A DNA stretch of 64,000 nt from Thraustochytrium sp. TN22 (taxonomy: Eukaryota; Sar; Bigyra; Thraustochytrida; Thraustochytriidae), in contig JABLUY010000105.1 in NCBI GenBank assembly GCA_013306675.1, forward strand, positions 54,860-118,859, written 5' to 3'. Shown here piece by piece: positions 16,904 to 26,016 of the stretch. The notes beneath the pieces were generated by a model. The model had not been told where the DNA came from. It searched no databases and saw only the letters and a list, made by a program, of their open reading frames with translations. The number at the start of each line of letters is the position of its first letter. Position 1 is the first letter of the stretch. The position numbers and the translations under genes were made by a program.

Positions 16904-18877
16904 ATGCTGGCCGCGGAGGACGGCGGCGAGGGCGTCGGCAAGATGCCCGGCAAGGACGTGGACAAGGAGCGCGTGGTGATGGACGTGGATAAGGTGGTCC
17001 TGGAAGTGGGCCCGCGCAAGGCGCGCAAGCGCATCCTGGACAGCGTGAGCGTGAGCCTGGCGAGCGGCGAGCTGGTGGCGGTCATGGGCGCCAGCGGCAG
17101 CGGCAAGACGACGCTCGAGATGATCATGACGGGCGTGTCAGCGCCCACGGAAGGGCGCGTTCTGGTGAACGGACAGCCAATGAGCACGACGGCGCTCAGG
17201 CACGCGGTCGTGTACGTGCCGCAGGATGACCTGCTGCTGCACACGCTGACGCCGATGGAGGCGCTCGTGGAGGCGGCGCAGTTCAACAATGTGAGCGGGA
17301 GGCCGGTCGAGGCGCTGCTTGCGGACGTGGAGCGCGTTCTGAAGCAGTTCAACCTCTACAGCTGCCGCAACGTGCGCATCGGCGGGCCAGAGTCCAAGAA
17401 GGGACTCTCGGGTGGCCAGCGCAAGCGGCTGTCCATCGCGCTGGAGAGCTTCTCCAGCAAGACCTTTTTGGTGCTGGACGAGCCCACGTCCGGCCTGGAC
17501 TCGGCCTCAGCCCGGTCCGTGGTCTCTCTGCTTCGCGCCGCGGCTGACGCCGGAACGGGGATCCTCGCCACGATCCACTCGCCGTCGGCGGACCTCTTCC
17601 ACCAGTTCGACAAGGTGGCGCTCCTGGTGCAGGGCAAGATGGCGTACTTTGGTCCGACGCGGGACGTCGTGAGCGCCTTCCAGGGCATTGGCTTCGAGTT
17701 CCCGGCGCTGACAAACCCTGCAGACTGGGTCATCGACCTGCTCACCATCAACGAGGAGGGCGACACGGCCAAGGACGAGGAGCGCATCCGGTCCATCCTG
17801 AGCCAGTCCGCCGCAATCCACGGCGGCAGCAGCGGCGTCGTCGCGGCACAGCCCGCCCCCGTGGTGGACGTGACGGACTCCGCAGATGCCACAGTACGGC
17901 CCGTGTCGGACTTGAAGGCGCACGACGTGGAGGCCGGGGGCGCGCAGCCGCAGCCGCACGCGGCTGCGCCGTCGACGGAGATCACGCCCGCCAATGCGTA
18001 CGCCAGCCCGCAGCCCGCGGAGCGTCTGCCAGTGGCCAGGCAGGTTGCCATTCTGATGCGGCGCAACTTCCGCCACATGGCGCGCGAGCCGGCGCTGGCG
18101 CGCGCGCGCGTCGGCTCGCATATCTTGCTCGGCCTGGTGATTGGCATTCTCTTCTTTGACCTGCCCACGGACGCCACGAGTGTGCCAGAGCGCATCGCGC
18201 TGTTGCTCTTCTGCCTGACCTTTTTGATGCTCTCGTGCGCGCTGCCTACGGTCATCACCTTCTTGCCGGAGCGCGCTGTCTTCGTCAAGGAGCACCGCAA
18301 CGGCCGCTACTCGGCCGGCGCGTTCTACTGCTCCAAGGCGCTCGCGGACCTGCCACTGCAGCTCATCCCGGTCACCGTCTACGTGACGCTGGTGTACTTC
18401 ATGTCGGCCTTTGGCGAGGCGGGCGAGCCGGACGGGTCCCGCTTTGGCATGATGCTAGTCTCCTTCCTTTTCCTTGTGCTCACCATGCACGCGTGGGCCA
18501 CGCTCATCTCTTGCACGGCGCCCGACCTGCCCACAGCCATCTTCATGACGCCCATGTCCCTGATGCCGCAGCTGCTGCTCATGGGCTTCTTCAAGCCGGT
18601 CGCCGACATCTCCTGGGTGCTGCGCTGGCTCGCCTACTTTCCCAACTTCTTCCGGCCGGCGTGGAACCTCATCTCCATCTCCAGCTTCATCGACTTTCAG
18701 TTCACGCCCTCCCCGGCCAGCCTCGCCTATCCGGACGGCAACGCCGTGCTCCTCAACCGGCTGCTCATTGAGCCGTCCTGGACACAGTACTGGGAGTCGC
18801 TCGGCGTCCTCATCGCCTACTTTGTCGGTGTGCGCGTCCTGGCGTTTGTTGCGCTCATTCGGCTCCACGTCAAGTAA
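16904..18877 (+). CDS. ABC transporter G family (White type) half-transporter, copy 2
   Basis: 657 residues, a close paralogue of the gene just upstream on the same strand. Walker A GASGSGKT (62-69), LSGGQRKR, Walker B FLVLDEPTSGLDS and ATIHSPS are intact, and the membrane half begins MRRNFRHMAREPALARARVG. The main difference is the linker between the ATPase and membrane domains: an extra Ala/Pro/Val-rich stretch of roughly 45 residues (VVAAQPAPVVDV, AQPQPHAAAPS). The two proteins could form a heterodimer, as many ABCG half-transporters do; that is inference from adjacency and similarity. Confidence 0.9.
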   Translation: MLAAEDGGEGVGKMPGKDVDKERVVMDVDKVVLEVGPRKARKRILDSVSVSLASGELVAVMGASGSGKTTLEMIMTGVSAPTEGRVLVNGQPMSTTALRHAVVYVPQDDLLLHTLTPMEALVEAAQFNNVSGRPVEALLADVERVLKQFNLYSCRNVRIGGPESKKGLSGGQRKRLSIALESFSSKTFLVLDEPTSGLDSASARSVVSLLRAAADAGTGILATIHSPSADLFHQFDKVALLVQGKMAYFGPTRDVVSAFQGIGFEFPALTNPADWVIDLLTINEEGDTAKDEERIRSILSQSAAIHGGSSGVVAAQPAPVVDVTDSADATVRPVSDLKAHDVEAGGAQPQPHAAAPSTEITPANAYASPQPAERLPVARQVAILMRRNFRHMAREPALARARVGSHILLGLVIGILFFDLPTDATSVPERIALLLFCLTFLMLSCALPTVITFLPERAVFVKEHRNGRYSAGAFYCSKALADLPLQLIPVTVYVTLVYFMSAFGEAGEPDGSRFGMMLVSFLFLVLTMHAWATLISCTAPDLPTAIFMTPMSLMPQLLLMGFFKPVADISWVLRWLAYFPNFFRPAWNLISISSFIDFQFTPSPASLAYPDGNAVLLNRLLIEPSWTQYWESLGVLIAYFVGVRVLAFVALIRLHVK

Positions 18878-18995
18878 CAGAACGGGTCGAGGAAGAAGAC
18901 GCGCAAGCCAAGGTGTGAATGTGAAAGAGATTTGAGACGGTGTCCGGGTCTTGGCTTGTTTATTGCTTCCCCTTAGCCCTTTCTCTGCCAGTCAG

Positions 18996-20006
18996 TCAGT
19001 ACAGCTCCCGAACCGCCTCTTGCAACTTCTGCTCGAGCGCATGGCCCGGGAGCTTGCGCGGCGCGCTCGCGTCGGGCAGGAGGACCGTGTCCGCGGCGAC
19101 GAGCGGCTTGTTGGTGCTGGCCACAAAGAGGCAGGCCCAGCGGTCGGCCTCCGAGACCCGCGGCGCGCGCAGGCAGAGCGGCACGCCGAGCGCGCGGCAA
19201 ACGTCCATGGCCAGCTCGCGGCCCGTGCCGGGCAGCACGTCGTGGCACGCCGTGTACATGACACCGTCGTCGTAAAGGACCAGAACGTTGGACACGAGCC
19301 CCTCCAGCATGCTGTCGCCGTCTCGGTCCAGCACGACGACCTCGGCGGCGCCCAGAGCGCGCGTCGCGTCCTCGATCATGGCGCGCTCGCGGATCCAGGC
19401 GGCCGCCTTGACGGCTGCGTCGCCGCCCTGCCGGTTGTCCTGCGGCGTGCGCAGCGAGGTCACGGCCACCATACCGACGCGCTTCGCCAGCGCCGGCGCG
19501 CGCATCGCGTGCGCGAAGAGCCGCACGGGGCTCGCCGCTCCAGCGCCTCGCACGGCCACCAACGTCACGAGGGCCGCGGCGTCCGCGCCAGCTGCCGCAT
19601 CGGTCACGCGAAAGCGCATCAGCACGTCCTGCACGGCGCTCACGAACGCCGCAGGCGGTACCTGCTCGCCCAGCAGCGCCGCCACGCCGTGCACCATGCG
19701 GTTCACGTGGAGCTCCAGCTTGACCACGGCCGCGAGCGTGGGGCCCACGCCGCCCTCGGGCCACGCGCCCGACTCGCGCAGCTCGCGTGCCCTGCGCTCG
19801 CTCGTGCGCAGGCACGTGTACACCGCATGCTCGCCGTGGTCCGCGCCCTCGCCCTGCACCGCGCGCGTCGCGCCCAGCACGAAGGCGCGCGGCCCGCCCT
19901 GGGCCGCCTCCTCCAGCGCCACCGCCGCCGCCGCCGCCGCCGCCGGGCTCGCGGCCGCGGCCGCCAGCCCCACGGCCGCGTCGCCGGCCTCCAGCCACAC
20001 CGCCAT
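18996..20006 (-). CDS. Class IV (branched-chain / aminodeoxychorismate lyase-type) PLP enzyme
   Basis: 336 residues. Features of fold-type IV PLP enzymes are visible: a likely Schiff-base Lys at K200 (GGDAAVKAAAWIRERA), then LGAAEVVVLDRDG and E235-G-L-V-S-N, matching the EGTxSN element that holds the cofactor, and DVLPGTGRELAMDVC, matching the LPGxTR element. The family includes branched-chain and D-amino-acid aminotransferases and 4-amino-4-deoxychorismate lyase; the sequence does not fix which. The N-terminus has an alanine-rich run (about residues 14-30). It converges with the ABCG gene (118 bases between stops) and diverges from the DCAF12-like gene. No targeting signal is obvious. Confidence 0.75.
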   Translation of the reverse strand: MAVWLEAGDAAVGLAAAAASPAAAAAAAVALEEAAQGGPRAFVLGATRAVQGEGADHGEHAVYTCLRTSERRARELRESGAWPEGGVGPTLAAVVKLELHVNRMVHGVAALLGEQVPPAAFVSAVQDVLMRFRVTDAAAGADAAALVTLVAVRGAGAASPVRLFAHAMRAPALAKRVGMVAVTSLRTPQDNRQGGDAAVKAAAWIRERAMIEDATRALGAAEVVVLDRDGDSMLEGLVSNVLVLYDDGVMYTACHDVLPGTGRELAMDVCRALGVPLCLRAPRVSEADRWACLFVASTNKPLVAADTVLLPDASAPRKLPGHALEQKLQEAVRELY

Positions 20007-20622
20007 GCCGCGCGCGCGCGCCGCGAGCGCGTCTGCGCGCCCGCGCGCGGGCCCGGCCTGCTCGCCTGCTCTTCAGGCGGTGGTCCGCCGTCGCCGGGGC
20101 GCCGCCGCGGGCCGGGTGGGGCCCTGCGCGCGCCGTCGCTCGCGGGCCGTTCGTTCTCCCGCCGCGCTCGCTCGCCTCGCGCGCGCGACGGCTCGCTCGC
20201 CCCTCGCGCGCTCGCCGCGCCGCGCCGCGCCGCGCCGCGCGCCGACGACAGACAGCGGCCTCTCCCGCGCGCCCGCGCGGGCACAACCGCGCTGTCAGCT
20301 CATCTCGGCATTCCCCGCCGAGGCGCCGTGTCGCGCCGCGCCGTGCCGCGCCGCGCAGCGCAGCGCCGGAGAGGGCGCGAGGCGCCCGCGCGCGCGCGCC
20401 GCCGCCGCCGCCGCCGCCGCCGCGCGCGAGCGGAGCGCGGGCCGCGGCAGGTTTTGAATTTGAAAGCGCCCCGGTTTGAAAATGCATGCCATGCATCCGC
20501 GGACATTGCCGCGGTTGTGCAAAGAAGGAGTGCAATGAGATGGATGAATGCAAAGCAAAGCGGCAAAGCACTCCGCCCCACCCCACCCCCTCGGAGGCCG
20601 CGGGCGGCGCTTGCGCGCGAGC
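20007..20622. other. Divergent intergenic region (aminotransferase / DCAF12-like)
   Basis: Extremely GC-rich DNA with GCC and CGCGC runs (for example GCCGCCGCCGCCGCCGCCGC near 20399). It lies between two divergent start codons and should contain both promoters. No gene or specific element is recognised. Confidence 0.5.
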
Positions 20623-21963
20623 ATGGCGAAGCGGCGGCTGGCGCGGCGCGGGAGCTTCGACGAGCTGCAGGAGAGCGAGCTGCGCGGCGGGAAGCGCGCG
20701 CTGGGCAACTTCGCGGCGCTGGCGCGGGCCCTGCGGCCGCAGACGCTGGCGCTGGACGCCGCGGCACGCCAGCACAACGGCGCGCTCGGGGACCTCGCGA
20801 CGGCGGGCGAGGTGGACAAGGTCTTCTGCGCGGCCTGGGTGGACCATGACAAGGCGGTCGTCGGCACCAAGTGCGGCAGGCTGCTGCGCTTGCGCCCGCA
20901 CGCCAGGAGACAGGCGGCCATCAGGTACGCCGGCGTTGACACCAAGGGCGCCGCTGCGGGCGCCGCCGCCTGCGAGGACGTGGAGCTGCCGCGCGGGGCT
21001 TATGCGCCGCGCATGCGCGACGTGTCCGGCGGCGTGCACGGGCTCGCGCTCAGCCCTGGCCGCGGCCTGCTGGCCGCGGCAGGCGTTGGTCTGCGCCCCG
21101 ACGCCGTCGCGGTGTACCGCGCCGACGACCTGACGCCGCTCACGTCGTGCGCGCCGGCCGAGGGCGGCAGCGAGACCGGCAGCGAGACCGAGGCCGAGGA
21201 GCACGAGGCCGGCGCGCACAATGGCGCGCACCGCGACTGGGTCTTCGCCGTGAGCTGGCTCAGCGACCGCCTGCTGCTGTCCGCCTCCCGCGACAACAGC
21301 CTCGTGCTCAGCGACCTGCCCGAGGACCTTGACGGCCTCGGCACGCCCGGCACGCTCGTTGGCGGCTCGCTGCGCCTGCGCACGCGCGCGCGAACGTCCT
21401 CTGCGCACGCTGGCGGCAAGGTGCGCGACTGCCAGGTCTTCGCGTCTGCCGGCCGCTCGCGCTCGCGCTTCGTCACCGTCTCGCCGCCCTCTGTCGCTTT
21501 GGACGAGGCCGTCTTGCTTTGGGACGTCCACGCCGGCGACCTGCGTCGTCTCGGCGCTGTCAATACCGATGCGCTCGGCGATCGCACCGGCGACCTCGCG
21601 CCCTGCGTCGCCACACATGCCGACGACCCGAACCTCTTTGCTGTTGCTCGCGAGCGCGAGATCATGCTCTTCGACACGCGCACCCCGACGCGCGCCGCGC
21701 TCTCCTGGCCCTCTGAGGACGAGATAGAGGGACCCGTGCGCTCGCTCTCTTTGCGCCGCGAGTGCATCGTCTGCGGCGGCGCCACTGGCAAGCTCTTTGT
21801 GCTCGACGCCCGCAGTAACAAGACGCCGCTCCTACTCCGCCACCAGGCTCCGGCCGCCATCTTTGCGCATGCCTGGGACCCTGCCGGTTCCTCGCTCCTC
21901 CTCGCCGGCGGCTCGCTCGCCCTGATCGACAGCAACGCTTTTGCCGAGATCCTCGCCGTCTAA
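20623..21963 (+). CDS. DCAF12-like WD40 protein (putative CUL4-DDB1 substrate receptor)
   Basis: 446 residues. Several stretches follow DCAF12: VDKVFCAAWVDHDKAVVGTK, VHGLALSPGRGLLAAAG, HRDWVFAVSWLSDRLLLSAS followed by RDNSLVLSDL, and VRSLSLRRECIVCGGATGKL. In animals DCAF12 is a beta-propeller receptor of CRL4 ubiquitin ligases that reads C-terminal degrons. The basic start MAKRRLARRG also fits the family. An acidic insert (SETGSETEAEEHE) sits in one blade. The ATG at 20623 has a better context than upstream non-ATG positions. The gene opens a run of four protein-fate genes. Confidence 0.78.
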   Translation: MAKRRLARRGSFDELQESELRGGKRALGNFAALARALRPQTLALDAAARQHNGALGDLATAGEVDKVFCAAWVDHDKAVVGTKCGRLLRLRPHARRQAAIRYAGVDTKGAAAGAAACEDVELPRGAYAPRMRDVSGGVHGLALSPGRGLLAAAGVGLRPDAVAVYRADDLTPLTSCAPAEGGSETGSETEAEEHEAGAHNGAHRDWVFAVSWLSDRLLLSASRDNSLVLSDLPEDLDGLGTPGTLVGGSLRLRTRARTSSAHAGGKVRDCQVFASAGRSRSRFVTVSPPSVALDEAVLLWDVHAGDLRRLGAVNTDALGDRTGDLAPCVATHADDPNLFAVAREREIMLFDTRTPTRAALSWPSEDEIEGPVRSLSLRRECIVCGGATGKLFVLDARSNKTPLLLRHQAPAAIFAHAWDPAGSSLLLAGGSLALIDSNAFAEILAV

Positions 21964-22046
21964 TTGGCCTGGTGAAGTCACACCGGTGCCGGAGCCGTCA
22001 TCCCCACCTGCATGAGCGAATGAGACACTGCTGCATCGGGTCATGC

Positions 22047-22138
22047 GGATGATCAGACGGATCATACCAGGATGATCAGACGGATCATACCAGGATGATC
22101 AGACGGATCATACCAGGACGATCAGACGGATCATACCA
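22047..22138. repeat. 23-bp minisatellite, four units, each containing an inverted repeat
   Basis: Units start at 22047, 22070, 22093 and 22116 and read GGATGATCAGACGGATCATACCA (shown here as unit core ATGATC-AGACG-GATCAT). The core is a 6-base inverted repeat with a 5-base loop. The fourth unit has ACGATC in place of ATGATC. Confidence 0.92.
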
Positions 22139-22619
22139 GTACGTGGGCCATGCGGATTTTCCCGGGCCGTGCGGGTTTTGCGGGCCATGCTTCATGTATA
22201 CACAAGGACTCGGGCCTTGCCAGAGTAGACTGAGCTCAAGACCAAGCTTCGAAAGAGCCGATAGTTTTAAGTGCCTGGTAGCTCTAGCTTTTCGACTCTC
22301 GGGCCATACCCACTAACCAGCGTCACGCGTTCATCTTGCAAGACCAAGAAGATGTGCTCCGTGCCTTGCAAATTCAGGAGCCATGCACTGCACTGCACTG
22401 GCACCGGCACTGCGGCACTGGAGCTGGCGCGGGCACTGGCACACCGGTACTAACTTGAAGTTCCGGTGTCGCGAGTCGTCAGTCTCTGGTCCACATCGAC
22501 GGCGGCGCCAGCGTGGAGCAATGCGGTGGAGTCTCAAACTCGACTCGACTCGGACCGGGTGCGGCAGCGGCAGACCGGCAACGGCGGCGACGGAGCGAAG
22601 GCATCAGAGGGCGGGGCTC

Positions 22620-22620
<1 letters not shown>

Positions 22621-22650
<30 letters not shown>
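22621..22650. repeat. (CGCA)n microsatellite
   Basis: About 7.5 perfect tetranucleotide units, roughly 85 bases upstream of the cyclophilin start codon. Confidence 0.95.
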
Positions 22651-22651
<1 letters not shown>

Positions 22652-22733
22652 TCGCACGTGAACGCGCAGCTGCAGCAAGGCTCGTCGCGTCGCGTCGCAT
22701 CGCATCGGCAACGGTTGCAGGATACGCAAGACG

Positions 22734-23547
22734 ATGATCTCCTCCCTGAAGCTCGTGGCGGCCGCCGCGCTGGCCGTCGTGCTGGCGGCGACGACGCCGG
22801 CGGCGCTCGCGTCGGACGCTGCGGTGACGCACACGGTGTACTTTGACATCGAGATCGACGGCAAGGCCGAGGGCCGCGTACGTTGAGATACTCGTCGCCA
22901 GTTAAAGGGGCGGACGAGGCTGACAGGGCTAGTTTGCACTCTCTTTCCCTCACTCGCGCACGCGCAGATCAAGCTGGGCCTCTTCGGCGACGTGGTGCCC
23001 AAGACCGTGGAGAACTTCCTGCATCTGTCCAAGTGCGACAAGGGTGTCGGCTCGAGCGGCAAGGTAAGTGACAGAGGGTTTTGGCGGCCCAGGCGCACTC
23101 GTTCCATGCCGACTAACGCTCGATCGGGCTTGCTCGCTCGTCCGCTTGCTTGCTTGCTTGCTTGTGTTGCTTGCACAGGCGCTGTGCTACAAGGACTCGG
23201 CCTTCCACCGCATCATCCCGGGCTTCATGCTGCAGGGCGGCGACTTCACGTCGGGCGACGGCCGCGGCGGCGAGTCCATCTTTGGCAGCAAGTTCAAGGA
23301 CGAGAACTTCGTGCTCAAGCACACCGGCCCGTACCTGCTGTCCATGGCGAACGCCGGCCCGAACACGAACGGCTCGCAGTTCTTCATCACCACGGTCAAG
23401 ACGCCCTGGCTGGACGGCCGCCACGTCGTCTTCGGCAAGGTGATGGACTCCGAGGGCGAGGAGCTCGTCAAGAAGATCGAGTCCGTCGGCACGCAGTCTG
23501 GCAAGCCGACCAAGCGCGTGGTCATTGTCGACTCCGGCGAGCTCTAA
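22734..23547 (+). CDS. Secretory-pathway cyclophilin (peptidyl-prolyl isomerase), three exons
   Basis: Exons are 22734-22877, 22968-23063 and 23179-23547, giving 202 residues. Introns of 90 and 115 bases begin GTACGT and GTAAGT, end CAG, and are both phase 0. Residues 1-26 ([18 protein letters not shown] start, then AALAS) form a cleavable signal peptide. The cyclophilin core follows: [27 protein letters not shown] with the catalytic Arg, [11 protein letters not shown], and [12 protein letters not shown] with the conserved Trp and His. It resembles cyclophilin B, an ER foldase. No KDEL-type retrieval signal is present; the end is VDSGEL. Intron 2 contains a CTTG simple repeat. Confidence 0.95.
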
Positions 23548-23823
23548 GTTCAGTGTTTCCTGGGGACCACCACAACGAAACACACGTCACATAATAGCTC
23601 AGAAAGCGCACCCGCCGGCGCCCGACCGCTCAGCTCACTCCACGTCCTCGGGCCAGGTCCGAGAGACGATGGCAGGAAAGACAAAGAGACAGAGGGCAAG
23701 CGAGGTGCGGGGACACTCGCAGCAAGAACTTTCGCATTCCAGCCAGAACCAAGATTGTTTTTCATTGCACATTCCACACAGACAGGGGGGGGGCCAAGGC
23801 AAGCCCCGTTGCTCGGAGGCACC

Positions 23824-25104
23824 TCAGCCCGCCACGACGCGCCATACGCTCAAGTGCGGGTGCGGCAGCGTCGCCGGCGGCCCAGCGTCAGGCGGCCTGG
23901 TCGGATCCGCATCGTCCCAGAGCGCCGGGCACGGCTTGCGCCGCGAGGCGACCTCGCCGTCCGCGCGCAGCGAGCAGCGCTGCCAGGCGGAGCCCTCGTC
24001 GGTCTGCGCGAAGAGGATCGGGTGGCCGTCCGGGAAGAGCGGCGCCGAAACATCGAGCATGAGACGCAGGACCGCGCGCGCGTCCGCGCAATACGCCGCG
24101 ACGCTCAGCGGCGCCAGGCTGGTGTCCATGTTCATCATGCGCACGAAGTGCTCGGGCGCCGCCGCGGCGGTGTGCAGCAGGACGGCCGCGGCCTGGCGAT
24201 CAAGGCGCGGGAAGGAAAAGGGCGGCACGTAAAAGAGCCCGGTCGCGGGCGAGAAGGCCCTGACCACGTGCGCGCGACCCCAAACCTTGCGACGCTTGGG
24301 CGAGCGCGAGCGCTTGTCGCCCACCGAGACGGCCTGCGCGGCCTCTGGCTCGCCGAAAAGCGCGCGCAGGCCACGTAGCACGGGCGCCGGGCCGCGGCAC
24401 GCGAAGGCCGGCACCGGGACGGGCTCGACGGCCAGCTTGCCGGCCCTGGTTCGCCGCAAGTTGAGCGTGCAGGCCGTGACGAGCGCGCACCGCGGGCCCT
24501 TGCGGTCCTCCTCGTTGCCGTTGTGCTGCGAGTCGTTCGTGAGGCCGGCGCACACCAGCTCGAGGCGGACGCGGTACTCGACCTCGGCCAGGCCCTGCAG
24601 AATGGCGCGCAGCATGGCCTCGCAGCGGCCGGCCTCGTCACGGAAGCCGCCCACGATGTAGGCCTCGAGCAGCGGGCCCTTTTGGCGGCCACGCGTGGCG
24701 CTGCCGCCGGGCGAGTCGCCGTCTTCGCTGGAGTTGGCGCCGGCGCCGGCGCCCAGCGGCGCGCCCTGCGCCACCTCGCGCGCGAGCTCCGGCGCGGCCC
24801 ACTCGGCCGCCTCGGCTGAGTCGATATGTACTACGCCTGCGCGACTCAGCTCGGGGCAGGCCATGAAGAGCGCCACGGACGCGTCCAGGCCGCTCGTGCC
24901 CAGCGTGCGCACCCACGGCTGTTGCAGCACGTCCACGACGGCCATCTCCTGCCTCATGACGTGCAGACACCCGCGCGCCGCCACGGCGGGCACTGGCTTG
25001 CCCTTGGCGTCCACGCCGCGGTCGAAGAACGCCTCGGCGTCCAGCTGCTCGTACACCTCCTCCAGCACGTCCACGCCGCGCAGGCCCACGTTGGCGACCA
25101 GCAT
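23824..25104 (-). CDS. Protein N-terminal asparagine amidohydrolase-like (NTAN1 family), catalytic Cys replaced
   Basis: 426 residues from ATG 25104 (MLVANVGLRG). NTAN1 removes the amide from N-terminal Asn, making Asp for the arginine N-degron branch. The match rests on RQEMAVVDVL, EAYIVGGFRDEAGRCEAML, an FSPATGLFYVPPFSF block, PEHFVRMMNMDTSL and ILFAQTDEGSAWQRC. The family nucleophile lies in a DEATTC-type motif; here the aligned position reads GLDAS76 with Ser instead of Cys. A Cys seven residues later (C83) is not in the expected place. The middle has family-atypical low-complexity inserts (GAGAGANSSEDGDSPGG, KRSRSPKRRK). Function may be altered or lost. It converges with the cyclophilin gene and diverges from proteasome beta-4. 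Confidence 0.72.
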   Translation of the reverse strand: MLVANVGLRGVDVLEEVYEQLDAEAFFDRGVDAKGKPVPAVAARGCLHVMRQEMAVVDVLQQPWVRTLGTSGLDASVALFMACPELSRAGVVHIDSAEAAEWAAPELAREVAQGAPLGAGAGANSSEDGDSPGGSATRGRQKGPLLEAYIVGGFRDEAGRCEAMLRAILQGLAEVEYRVRLELVCAGLTNDSQHNGNEEDRKGPRCALVTACTLNLRRTRAGKLAVEPVPVPAFACRGPAPVLRGLRALFGEPEAAQAVSVGDKRSRSPKRRKVWGRAHVVRAFSPATGLFYVPPFSFPRLDRQAAAVLLHTAAAAPEHFVRMMNMDTSLAPLSVAAYCADARAVLRLMLDVSAPLFPDGHPILFAQTDEGSAWQRCSLRADGEVASRRKPCPALWDDADPTRPPDAGPPATLPHPHLSVWRVVAG

Positions 25105-26016
25105 GCTGGCTGGCCGGGGCTCCAAGTACGCGCCGCCAGCCCAGGCCAGGCTCTCCGTCCAGCTCCGCGACGCCCTACTGGCTGCAGAGAGCGAGCTCGC
25201 GCGGGCCAGCTAGCCGCGCCAACCAACCAACCAACCAACCAAGCAAGCAGGCGCGCCCGCCCTCGAGCGCCGCCCGTCTGCCGGCCGGCCCGCCGGCCCG
25301 CCCGCCCGCCCGCGTCGCCCTGGCAGCAGGCGCCCGCCCGCGCAGCCCCAGCCCCGCGCAACCACCGCGCCAGCCCGGCCCGCAGGCCGCACCGCCGCAG
25401 CCGGGGCCGCCGCGCGAGGCACGGCCGCGCGCCGCGCGCCGCCGCCGCGCCGCGTTGCCGGTCTGGGTCCGCGCGCGGCGCGCCTGCCGCGCGCGCGCCG
25501 CGCCCGCCGCGCCCTCGCCGCGCCTGCAGCGCAGCGCAGCGCCGGGCACGGGGCCCCGCCGGGCCCATCGCCCCTGGCATCCCGCGCTCCCGCGCCTCGC
25601 GGCGGCGCCGCCGCCGGCCGGGCGGCTCTGCGCGCGGGCTGGCGGCCGCCGCTCGGCAGGCGCTGCGCCCCTCGCGCCGCGCGCCGCCTCGCGCGCGCGA
25701 GGCGAGGCGAGGCGAGCCGAGGCGAGCCGAGGCGAGCCGACCCGAGCCGCCGCCCTGACCGCCGGGGTACCCGGGCATGGCGTGCGCGCGCACACGCGGC
25801 GCACACGCGGCGCACACGCGCGGCGGCGGTTAGGGCGGCCGAGTCCGGTGCGCGGCGGCGGGCGCGGGTCCGGTGCGGCGGCACGCGGCAGAGAAGCTTC
25901 ATCGGGATTCGGGAGACGCGCGGCGGGTTGGTCGAGGCGGGAGGGAGGGAGGCAGATCGGGTTGGAGCGCGGCGGCGGCGGCGCGGCGGGAGAGGAGCGA
26001 GGCGGCGCTTGGCAGG
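25105..26016. other. Divergent intergenic region (NTAN1-like / proteasome beta-4)
   Basis: Very GC-rich. It contains an (AACC)n run (25221-25240), GCCC-rich stretches, a GAGGC/GAGCC pentamer run (about 25698-25745) and three units of CGCACACGCGG near 25793-25820. No gene is recognised; both promoters must be here. Confidence 0.5.

Larger units (their letters stand above)
21964..22733. other. Intergenic region with minisatellite and (CGCA)n, upstream of the cyclophilin gene
   Basis: No gene. It holds the 23-bp palindromic minisatellite (22047-22138), short CACTG/GGCAC repeats near 22385-22445, and a (CGCA)n run (22621-22650). Confidence 0.6.

Noticed and set aside
22047-22138. CRISPR array
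   Set aside because: Units are directly adjacent with no spacers; it is a minisatellite in eukaryotic DNA.
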